This document shows, one piece after another, positions 1 through 6,324 of a stretch of DNA of 13,410 nucleotides. Under the pieces are notes generated by a model, which searched no databases, was not told the DNA's origin, and worked only from the letters and a program-made list of their open reading frames with translations. The stretch comes from Thermoplasmata archaeon (lineage in GTDB: Archaea; Thermoplasmatota; Thermoplasmata; Thermoplasmatales; Thermoplasmataceae): contig JAKAYK010000022.1 in assembly GCA_021826765.1 (NCBI GenBank), positions 1 through 13,410 of the forward strand, in the 5' to 3' direction. The position numbers were made by a program, and so were the translations under genes. Numbering within the stretch: position 1 is the first letter of the stretch; the number at the start of each line of letters is the position of its first letter.

Positions 1-3
1 GTG

Positions 4-41
4 AAAAAAAATATTTTGCAGAGAAATATTATTTCTTCTGC
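4..41 (-). terminator. Hairpin plus T-run terminator of the MMPL gene
   Basis: Read on the minus strand, GCAGA and GAAA (separated by one bulged A) pair with TTTC-TCTGC around a 5-nt TAATA loop, giving a 9-bp stem at 18-41. After AAAATA the strand runs into eight T residues (complement of 4-11). The stop codon of the MMPL gene (29-31) lies in the loop. Archaeal RNA polymerase terminates at oligo-T tracts, with or without a hairpin, so this is a convincing 3' end for the gene. A weaker alternative stem, AATATTT/AAATATT (10-16 with 24-30), uses part of the same sequence. Confidence 0.65.
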
Positions 42-3000
42 GTGCTTTTTCCGAACTTTGCGGGCCACCAGTTTGATTTTCCGAGAACCTTCATGAATGC
101 AGGTATGAAGAATTGCCAGCTGAGGAAGGTGTCAAGCAGAACTCCAAGGGCTATGCCGACTCCCAGCTGCTGCATCAAGGGTATTGAACTGAAGTATAGA
201 GCGGCAAAGGTCACGAAAAGTGTTGTTCCAAGCAACATGACCACAGCACCATTCTCCTTCACGCTTGTGATTATACTGGTGTCAATGTCGTTTCCTTTGA
301 TGATCTCTTCCCTCACCCTCGTGATCATGAAAACATCATAATCCACACCCACAGCGAGCAGTGTTGTGAACACAAATACTGGCAGGAATATGATCACAGG
401 ATAACCCTGGATATAATGGAAAATTCCATAACCTATGGAAAGGGCCACAACTACGGTTCCAATTACCATGAGTATCAGCCTTGTGGGCGAGATGACAGAA
501 CTGAGCTGTATAGCAAGAAGTGCGAAAATAGTTATGGAAAGTATTGGCACAAGCTCAAGGAATGCTGACTGGGTTGATGAGTATGCATTTGAAAGAGATT
601 CAGTCAGACCACCTACTGCTATTGTATAATTTTCATTTCCAGATGCCTGAATATTGCTGTTGAGGACGTTTACTGTAGAGATGGCCTTGTTTTCCCATCC
701 GAGTATGGAAGTCTGGAACACGATCTCGACATATCTCGAATTAGTTGAACTTATGAACGAGTTGGACTGATTCACGTATAAGGGTGCCTGAGATACTGGA
801 ACTGATGGATTGTATCCTGTGTAATAACCAAAAGGCCTTCCCGGACCGTAAACTTCTGATATCCCTGAAGTTGATAGAGTCTTATTCTCTATACTGTTTA
901 CTGTGGACATCTCCGTCAAGTTTACCTTTCCATTTACAATGAGTGGTGCTGATAGTCCCACAACAATGAAACCTCTGTCAAGGAAATCACCATTGAATGA
1001 ATTATTTATCTGGTCAATTGCAGTTATTGCCTGGCTCTGAGGCAACAGTTTCAGTATATTGATGCTGTCAGGGGTTGCCTGGTAAATATACACCCCGATG
1101 ATTATTATGACAAAGAACACTGCAATCATTGCATATCTGTTTTGTGTTGTGAATTTTCCAACCTTTTGCATTCTAAGGTGTTCTGATTCCGCAGACCTGC
1201 CTTCAGCAGATTTCCTGAATATGCTTTTACCATACCGGTGAAGTAAGGAAGGAAGGAACGTGGTCGCAAGCATCAGCGATACAAAAACGCCTATTGCATT
1301 TGCGAAGCCGGAGTCACTGAAAAAGGGTATATTGATGAGCCAGAGAACAACCTGAGACAAAATAACTGTCAAACCAGAGGTGAATACCGCATGCCCTGCC
1401 CATCTCGAAGTAATAATTGTGGGGTGCTCGGTCTTATGGATCAGTTCTCTCCTGTACCTTGCCATGATATAAACTGTGTAGTCACTGGTCAGGCCCAGTA
1501 TGAATATAAATAGCAGTGTCGGAGTGATGAAAGATATCTGCGAATGGAACACATAAGTGTAAATCAATCCAATAATTCCGAGGGAGATTACTGCAGAAAT
1601 CATGAACAGCAAAATTGGTATGAAGGCAGCCTTAATGGACTTGAAGAATAAGCCTATGACAATTATGGATAATACAACACCTATTGCAAGTGCTTTTACC
1701 AGACCAGAAGATATCTCGTTTGAAAGCTGGGATGCGAATTGTTCAGTTCCTGCAATCAGGAATGTTGAGCCATGTATCTGTGCAGAATAATTTCCTGAGG
1801 ATGAAGTGACAATATTTGCCTGCTGAGCTGTGTAATTTCCATTGAATGTGAATACAAATAACGCAGTTTTGTTATTGACTCCAACGAAATTGTGCATAAG
1901 GTATGGTGTTGGATAGATAGGTTGCCCATAAATGGAATGGCTTGTCATATATGACTGTACGGTTGAACCAGCACTGAAATTTGCAAGCATTTTGAAATAT
2001 GAAGAAAGTGCCGTCGGGTTAATTTCAAGAAATGGATTGCCATCAAACTGTATTGTTGCAGCTCTTGAAGTGAAGAAAGAGGAGAGATAATCGGTGGTAT
2101 TTCCAGATATATTGAGTGAACCGTGTGTTGTATTAAAGACCTGTGAAGTGAATCCGAACAAAGTGAACTTGTCTACGGATTCTATGAGATACATTAAAGA
2201 AGATGTGTTTGAACCTGTTGGCAACACGTATGACGGGAAAAATTGTGATGAAAGGTTCAGGGTGGATAATATACTGTTGGACATAAAAGCAGAAAGATTT
2301 TGATTTCCAATCACAAATATGGATGAGGCATTTAGTGGGCCGAGAGAATGGAGATATGGAACAAAAGATGTGTTCTTCAACGTGTCTTGAGAACTCTTCT
2401 GAATGTCACCTACAGGGTTGCTTATAATTGAACTTCCTGAGATATTAACATTGTGCGAAAATGCATCAAGATATTGTATCTGTATGGGTTCAAACGGAGT
2501 TTGAATATTCTTAATAAATGAAAGTGTGCTATTGTATGAAATGCTCAGATTATGGCTTGTATTAAAAGCGTTCAGATATACTTCCTCAACAGTCAAAAAT
2601 AGAGAAGACGAAACGTTTATCTGGTATATGATGCCATTATCCACCTGAACTGCTCCAGCATTCCCCTGGAGAAGTGTTTTCATTCCTGATGAAAAAGCAT
2701 TCATTGAAGAGGATTCTGTGGATATGATGCTTTGAACTCCCGTAAAACCAGGAGTCCCATTCAATGATCTGCTAAGAGATTGTTCATATTTAACCAGAGT
2801 GCTGAAATCACTGGTGTTGTTGACATATGTGTTCTGCGTGACAATTAAAATCTGTGTTCCGTTTGAACTTCCATTTGGATCTGATGGGAAATATTGTGAA
2901 AGTTGATTCTGTGCAACCTGTGCTTCACTGGTTCCACCTCCAAAAGAAGATTGTATATTGAAATTTGTATTGGAAAAAACAAGAGTGGCCCCATAGGACA

Positions 3001-3091
3001 TTAAAAGGATAAAAATTAGCCATATAATTATGATTTTGCCACTATTTTTTGATACTCCTCTTCCTATCTTTTCAAAAGTGCTTTCAAACAT
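29..3091 (-). CDS. MMPL/RND-superfamily membrane transporter
   Basis: This is a 1020-residue RND-superfamily protein of the MMPL branch, which moves lipids or other hydrophobic compounds across the membrane using the proton gradient. The sequence shows the duplicated RND plan: a first membrane span at about 20-39, a very large outer domain (about 40-462), five or six spans at 465-615 and one at about 652-670, a second outer domain (about 672-844), then five spans at about 845-996. The fourth spans of the two halves carry the paired motifs GLTSDYTVYIMAR (533-545) and AVGVDYDVFMITR (913-925), whose aspartates suit proton relay. The first outer loop (about 420 residues) is much larger than the second (about 170). 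Both loops are rich in Ser, Asn and Thr and hold all of the roughly 27 N-X-S/T sequons. The substrate cannot be told. The gene stands alone, divergent from the repair gene, with an ATG start behind an AT-rich box. Confidence 0.88.
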   Translation of the reverse strand: MFESTFEKIGRGVSKNSGKIIIIWLIFILLMSYGATLVFSNTNFNIQSSFGGGTSEAQVAQNQLSQYFPSDPNGSSNGTQILIVTQNTYVNNTSDFSTLVKYEQSLSRSLNGTPGFTGVQSIISTESSSMNAFSSGMKTLLQGNAGAVQVDNGIIYQINVSSSLFLTVEEVYLNAFNTSHNLSISYNSTLSFIKNIQTPFEPIQIQYLDAFSHNVNISGSSIISNPVGDIQKSSQDTLKNTSFVPYLHSLGPLNASSIFVIGNQNLSAFMSNSILSTLNLSSQFFPSYVLPTGSNTSSLMYLIESVDKFTLFGFTSQVFNTTHGSLNISGNTTDYLSSFFTSRAATIQFDGNPFLEINPTALSSYFKMLANFSAGSTVQSYMTSHSIYGQPIYPTPYLMHNFVGVNNKTALFVFTFNGNYTAQQANIVTSSSGNYSAQIHGSTFLIAGTEQFASQLSNEISSGLVKALAIGVVLSIIVIGLFFKSIKAAFIPILLFMISAVISLGIIGLIYTYVFHSQISFITPTLLFIFILGLTSDYTVYIMARYRRELIHKTEHPTIITSRWAGHAVFTSGLTVILSQVVLWLINIPFFSDSGFANAIGVFVSLMLATTFLPSLLHRYGKSIFRKSAEGRSAESEHLRMQKVGKFTTQNRYAMIAVFFVIIIIGVYIYQATPDSINILKLLPQSQAITAIDQINNSFNGDFLDRGFIVVGLSAPLIVNGKVNLTEMSTVNSIENKTLSTSGISEVYGPGRPFGYYTGYNPSVPVSQAPLYVNQSNSFISSTNSRYVEIVFQTSILGWENKAISTVNVLNSNIQASGNENYTIAVGGLTESLSNAYSSTQSAFLELVPILSITIFALLAIQLSSVISPTRLILMVIGTVVVALSIGYGIFHYIQGYPVIIFLPVFVFTTLLAVGVDYDVFMITRVREEIIKGNDIDTSIITSVKENGAVVMLLGTTLFVTFAALYFSSIPLMQQLGVGIALGVLLDTFLSWQFFIPAFMKVLGKSNWWPAKFGKSTQKK

Positions 3092-3120
3092 TGATTTCGA
3101 TAAGAGATATTTGTAACCTA

Positions 3121-3133
3121 TTAATATTTTATT
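3121..3133 (-). promoter_or_regulatory. Candidate TATA box for the MMPL gene
   Basis: On the minus strand the sequence AATAAAATATTAA lies about 30-42 bp before the ATG at 3091. This is about right for an archaeal TATA element giving a transcript with a very short leader. No Shine-Dalgarno sequence precedes the start codon, which fits a leaderless or near-leaderless mRNA. The whole region is AT-rich, so the exact box is uncertain. Confidence 0.35.
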
Positions 3134-3140
3134 ATGTTAA

Positions 3141-3178
3141 GTATTCTAATCTCTCAATTGCTGAAAGATGTAGAATAC
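3141..3178. repeat. 8-bp inverted repeat midway between divergent genes
   Basis: GTATTCTA (3141-3148) and its exact reverse complement TAGAATAC (3171-3178) are separated by 22 bp. The second arm overlaps a 10-bp palindrome, AATACGTATT (3174-3183). The pair is centred near 3160, almost the midpoint between the two divergent start codons (3091 and 3233). It could be a shared operator or chance in AT-rich DNA. The rest of this 141-bp gap holds only the two candidate TATA boxes. Confidence 0.3.
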
Positions 3179-3199
3179 GTATTATGGCTTATCTTCCAC

Positions 3200-3210
3200 T
3201 AAAATAAATA
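3200..3210 (+). promoter_or_regulatory. TATA box of the AGT-endonuclease V gene
   Basis: TAAAATAAATA is centred about 28 bp before the ATG at 3233, the expected distance if transcription begins at or next to the start codon. No Shine-Dalgarno sequence lies between the box and the ATG. This is the clearest leaderless-type promoter in the window. Confidence 0.5.
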
Positions 3211-3232
3211 AAGTAGACATCATACTTGATCC

Positions 3233-4174
3233 ATGGACCCTGAATATTTCATGACTGAGGATTATGATCTATACAGAGATTATGAAAATTTGATGCTTCA
3301 GCTGCCACAGGATTCCATCACAACCTATGGGGCCATTGCAAGGGCCCTTGGTGATATCAAGAGTGCAAAGGCAGTGGGATTCATGCTTTCAAGAAACACT
3401 GACGGAGAGAGAATAAAGTGCTACAAGGTGGTGCATTCTGATGGAAGGGTTGGAAAATTCACCCATCCTCTTGGCAGTGAAGAGAAGATACGAAGGTTGG
3501 AAAAAGATGGTGCTATAATAGAAAATGGATCAGTTGTGAATTTTAGAGAAAAGTGCTATGATGATTTCAAATCTGATTATCCGCTAAAACATCTTTCTGA
3601 TCTTCAGATACAACTTTTCCAAAATGTCATAGAGAAGTTAAACAGTGACTTATACGATCTGTCTGAATACGAGGAAATAGGTGCCGTAGATGTTTCATAT
3701 TATGATCAAAAAGGCTACGGTGTTTTTGTCTACACGTCATGTGGAAAGATAATGACAAGAAATATCGTCATGGAAAGCAGGTTTCCATACATTCCGGGAT
3801 ATCTTTTTTTCAGGGAGTTTCCATTCATCAGAAGACTGGTGCAGGATTTCAAAGGGTTAATTCTTGTGGATGGAAATGGAATGCTTCATCCAAGGAGGAT
3901 GGGTCTTGCCACAATGTCTGGGAAACTTATGGATCTTCCGACAATAGGAATCGCAAAATCCCTTATGTTTGGGAATATCATAGACAACACTGTCATTAAA
4001 GATGGTCACAGTATTGGGAGGATTATGTGGAAGAAATATATTGTTAGCCAGGGTTGGGGGATAACCCTGAATAGAGCAGTTAACTTCCTGGGTGAAAAAT
4101 TTCCTGACGATTACCCACAAATTCTGAAAGATGCCCATAGGGAATCGCTGAAATTATGCCGCGCAGACAGGTGA
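3233..4174 (+). CDS. O6-alkylguanine alkyltransferase-like / endonuclease V fusion
   Basis: This 313-residue DNA-repair protein joins two domains. Residues about 15-100 are the winged-helix DNA-binding half of O6-alkylguanine-DNA alkyltransferase, without the usual N-terminal domain. Cys63 sits in KCYKVV, where the family has PCHRV, so the acceptor cysteine is kept but its His neighbour is Tyr64. The Arg finger is Lys46, and the EG relay motif is DG (Asp92). Residues about 120-310 are endonuclease V, which nicks DNA near deaminated bases such as inosine: Asp153 in AVDVSY, Tyr186 in PYIPG, Glu195, Asp213 in DGNG, His219 in HPRR and Lys242 in PTIGIAK. The Asp213-His219-Lys242 spacing matches the family. 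Three usual histidines are changed (DGHG to DGNG, SH to TM at 227-228, GH to GW at 274-275). Such fusions, called AGTendoV, are known from Ferroplasma acidarmanus. The ATG follows a well-placed TATA box. The fusion call is secure; alkyl transfer by this copy is an inference. Confidence 0.9.
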   Translation: MDPEYFMTEDYDLYRDYENLMLQLPQDSITTYGAIARALGDIKSAKAVGFMLSRNTDGERIKCYKVVHSDGRVGKFTHPLGSEEKIRRLEKDGAIIENGSVVNFREKCYDDFKSDYPLKHLSDLQIQLFQNVIEKLNSDLYDLSEYEEIGAVDVSYYDQKGYGVFVYTSCGKIMTRNIVMESRFPYIPGYLFFREFPFIRRLVQDFKGLILVDGNGMLHPRRMGLATMSGKLMDLPTIGIAKSLMFGNIIDNTVIKDGHSIGRIMWKKYIVSQGWGITLNRAVNFLGEKFPDDYPQILKDAHRESLKLCRADR

Positions 4175-4231
4175 ATACATCAAAATGAAAATCGCATAAT
4201 TGTGTGAAAAATTAAACATTATTTAAAACAT

Positions 4232-4246
4232 ATGATTGTTAATCAT
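4232..4246. promoter_or_regulatory. 15-bp palindrome upstream of hemA
   Basis: ATGATT-GTT-AATCAT is a perfect dyad with 6-bp arms and a 3-bp spacer. Its centre is 30 bp, about three helical turns, upstream of the centre of a second dyad (4262-4276). It lies next to the AT-rich stretch TTATTTAAAACAT (about 4219-4231), which could itself be a TATA box giving a leader of about 50 nt. Its position suggests an operator site, but its arms differ in sequence from those of the second dyad. The remainder of the 126-bp gap between the repair gene and hemA holds nothing else recognised and no clear terminator. Confidence 0.3.
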
Positions 4247-4261
4247 TCGACTTTTGACCAG

Positions 4262-4276
4262 TTAAGTAAAACTTAA
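4262..4276 (+). promoter_or_regulatory. Palindrome over the candidate hemA TATA box
   Basis: TTAAGT-AAA-ACTTAA is a perfect dyad with 6-bp arms and a 3-bp spacer. It is centred 32 bp before the hemA ATG at 4301, where the TATA element is expected, and no Shine-Dalgarno site follows. A regulator bound here would compete with TATA-binding protein, so repression of heme synthesis is a possible meaning. The palindrome is visible; its use is inference. Confidence 0.4.
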
Positions 4277-4300
4277 TTGCAGAAGTGTAATGTAAGGTAA

Positions 4301-5569
4301 ATGTTAGTTTCCGATCTAAGGGTTATAAGATGGGATTTCAGAATGGACGATGAAAAACTCGAAAATATACTGAAGATTGAAGATGATGAGATTAACAGCA
4401 AACTTTCAAGGAATGGAATTGAGAAACGGGTAATACTTAGAACCTGCAACAGACTTGAGTTATATTATGATGTGGACGTAAATGTGAATATGGATGATTT
4501 TCAAAATGCAGAATTTATTCGGGGAGAAGATGCCATCAGGCATATACTGAGAGTCTCTGCTGGCCTTGAATCCATGTCTGTTGGTGAAAACGAAATCCTC
4601 AGGCAGATAAAGGAAGCTCTGGATATTGCAATGAAGAGAGGAAGGAGTAATAAATTTCTGTCAATGATTTTTACCAGGGCCATCAAACTTGGCAAGGAGA
4701 TCAGGGAAAAAACCGCAATTTCTCACGGAAAAGTTTCCATACCTTCCATAATGGTAGAACAGATGGCCATGCGCGGTTTTGTAAATGGAAAGAAAATTGG
4801 TGTGATTGGAACTGGAAAAATGGCTGCAACCATAGTCAAATACCTTATTAAGGAACCAAAAGCAGAAATTACCATATTTGGAAGGAATGATGAGGCAGGA
4901 ATGGAACTTGCACAATTATTCGGAGTTTCTTTCAGAAGAAACCTTGACATGAATGATATTATTAACCAATGTGATGGCATTGTCACTGCTACAAGCTCTA
5001 AAACACCACTTATCATGAGAAATGTCCTTGAGAACATAAAGAAGAGGATGCTTTTCATAGACATTTCTAACCCCAAGAATGTAGAAGATTACTTTACAAA
5101 TGATTTGATTGAATTGATCAATCTCGAGGTAGCAAACAATATAATGAATGAAAACAGGAAAAGAAAAGAGAGCGATATTGTAGTTGCAGAGAATATGATT
5201 GATACAGAGATGCTCAAAATTTATTCGAAAATAGCAGAAAGCGAAATTGAAGAGTATATTTCAACTATTTACGGTAGAGGGAGAGAAGTCCTGATAAACG
5301 AGATAGATAAATGCATTTCTGCAATCAACAACGGACACTCCATGGAAGCTTCTCTTGAAGCCATGGGAAATTCCATTATCAACAAGATTCTTGCTCCACA
5401 GACTCTTGTGCTTAAGAGAATGGTAAGGGAGAAGAAAACAGAGACTATCAGGGAATTTCTTAATTCTTCAAGGAATCTTATACCTGATGATTCTTCGCAC
5501 GATCATGAAGATCAGATAGAAAACCAAAGTCAACAAGACCAAAATCATCGGTTATTCCAAACACTCTGA
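4301..5569 (+). CDS. hemA: Glutamyl-tRNA reductase (HemA)
   Basis: The enzyme reduces glutamyl-tRNA(Glu) with NADPH to glutamate-1-semialdehyde, the first committed step of the C5 route to heme. The 422-residue protein has the usual three parts. The catalytic domain (about 1-145) has the thioester-forming Cys49 in RTCNRLELYY, conserved His81, and the block GLESMSVGENEIL (88-100). It leads into the linker KEIREKTAISHG (132-143). The NADPH-binding Rossmann domain follows, with VIGTGKM (168-174), an ATSS motif and FIDISNP. The C-terminal helical dimerisation domain runs from about residue 310. Length is normal for archaea. The last roughly 28 residues are polar (Asp, His, Gln, Asn) and are encoded in the 92 bp that overlap the opposing phosphoesterase gene. 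No other heme gene lies in the window. The start is the ATG behind the palindromic TATA region. Function is near certain. Confidence 0.95.
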   Translation: MLVSDLRVIRWDFRMDDEKLENILKIEDDEINSKLSRNGIEKRVILRTCNRLELYYDVDVNVNMDDFQNAEFIRGEDAIRHILRVSAGLESMSVGENEILRQIKEALDIAMKRGRSNKFLSMIFTRAIKLGKEIREKTAISHGKVSIPSIMVEQMAMRGFVNGKKIGVIGTGKMAATIVKYLIKEPKAEITIFGRNDEAGMELAQLFGVSFRRNLDMNDIINQCDGIVTATSSKTPLIMRNVLENIKKRMLFIDISNPKNVEDYFTNDLIELINLEVANNIMNENRKRKESDIVVAENMIDTEMLKIYSKIAESEIEEYISTIYGRGREVLINEIDKCISAINNGHSMEASLEAMGNSIINKILAPQTLVLKRMVREKKTETIREFLNSSRNLIPDDSSHDHEDQIENQSQQDQNHRLFQTL

Positions 5570-6236
5570 AATCCCTCGTATTGACTTTTTTCAGCACTGG
5601 AGTGAAGTGTTCATCGCTGAGAAGAGACTGGGTAATGTCTGTACCAGAGGAAAAAATACTCATTGCGGGAGTTATTGCAATTTTGCTCTCCCTGTTATAA
5701 ACAAAAGCAGGTATCTTGTAAATTCCACCCACCCTGTCTCTCAGTACAAGAGAGGGATGCTCATGGCCCAGTATGGTAGTTTTTTTGAGGCCCCTGTCTT
5801 TCTCTCCATGATATATGAAATAATTCTCATCCTCATAATAATCCATCTGCATTATGTTTCTCCTGCTCAGAATTGTCTGGAGATAATTATCATGATTCCC
5901 TCTCACAAATATGAGTTCGGTTTCCCCTGAAAAACGATCTATGAAATGAATCACGTCATCCCATTCCTGTGAGAGATTCCTCCTGAATTCCTGCTTAAAA
6001 TCCCCGTTGATTATGATTTTCTCAGGTGAGTATCTATCCACAATACTCTGCACAATTCCTTCCACATGATCCCTCTGCAGCTTGGGAAGGAATAGACCAT
6101 TCATATTCATCTCCTCCTCGAATCCCAGATGCAGATCAGATATAACTGCAGCCTGGAGATCTGCGAGGTATATGCAGTAAAGATCTGTGAAGTACACATT
6201 CCTGTCAACCATTATCTCTTTCAAGTTGCTGTACAT
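5478..6236 (-). CDS. COG1407-type calcineurin-like metallophosphoesterase
   Basis: This 252-residue protein is a calcineurin-fold metallophosphoesterase of the ICC-like COG1407 group, which occurs mainly in archaea and as DNA-ligase-associated enzymes in bacteria. The two-metal site is complete: Asp34 and His36 in SDLHLGFE, Asp79 in NGDFKQEF, Asn114-His115 in GNHD, His143 in YHGE, and His158/His160 in LGHEHP. It therefore should hydrolyse a phosphoester, perhaps in a nucleic acid or nucleotide, but the substrate is unknown for the group. There is no signal peptide or membrane span. Its 3' end lies antisense inside hemA (92 bp), and its 5' end faces pheS. The ATG at 6236 is used here. A second ATG at residue 9 (6212) is a reasonable alternative, since the conserved fold begins only near residue 14. 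Class is certain, role open. Confidence 0.85.
   Translation of the reverse strand: MYSNLKEIMVDRNVYFTDLYCIYLADLQAAVISDLHLGFEEEMNMNGLFLPKLQRDHVEGIVQSIVDRYSPEKIIINGDFKQEFRRNLSQEWDDVIHFIDRFSGETELIFVRGNHDNYLQTILSRRNIMQMDYYEDENYFIYHGEKDRGLKKTTILGHEHPSLVLRDRVGGIYKIPAFVYNRESKIAITPAMSIFSSGTDITQSLLSDEHFTPVLKKVNTRDFRVFGITDDFGLVDFGFLSDLHDRAKNHQV
5586..5591 (+). terminator. Possible T6 terminator of hemA
   Basis: Six T residues lie 17 nt after the hemA stop codon on the plus strand, inside the antisense part of the phosphoesterase gene. Oligo-T alone can end transcription in archaea. There is no convincing hairpin, so this is only the likeliest 3' end for hemA. Confidence 0.25.
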
Positions 6237-6270
6237 GATTCATTCCAATATAATGATTAAGAAGTTACAA

Positions 6271-6289
6271 CAATTTTTGATAAAAATTG
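6271..6289. promoter_or_regulatory. 19-bp palindrome in the phosphoesterase/pheS divergent promoter
   Basis: CAATTTTTGATAAAAATTG is a perfect dyad with 8-bp arms and a 3-bp GAT spacer. The rightward half, GATAAAAATTG, is placed as a TATA box for pheS: its centre is 23 bp before the ATG at 6307 and 41 bp before that at 6325. For the phosphoesterase, the minus-strand TTAATCATTATAT (6248-6260) is the other candidate box. Because it is symmetrical, the dyad may serve as a TATA element, as an operator, or both. Confidence 0.45.
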
Positions 6290-6324
6290 AATTGCGTCCA
6301 GGCTCAATGCGCATAACTTTTTTA

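Noticed and set aside
4175..4231. Small RNA or terminator after the repair fusion gene
   Set aside because: The stretch is AT-rich, but I found no strong hairpin or plus-strand T-run of six or more, so no feature is claimed.
4723..5076. 117-residue open frame antisense to hemA
   Set aside because: It lies wholly opposite conserved HemA NADPH-domain codons, has no promoter or ribosome site and resembles no family; it is a shadow of hemA.
6187..6324. N-terminal extension of PheS from an upstream ATG at 6187
   Set aside because: It would overlap the 5' end of the divergent phosphoesterase gene by 50 bp and translate through the 19-bp palindrome and pheS promoter. The added residues look like translated AT-rich DNA, and the protein already has normal family length from 6325.
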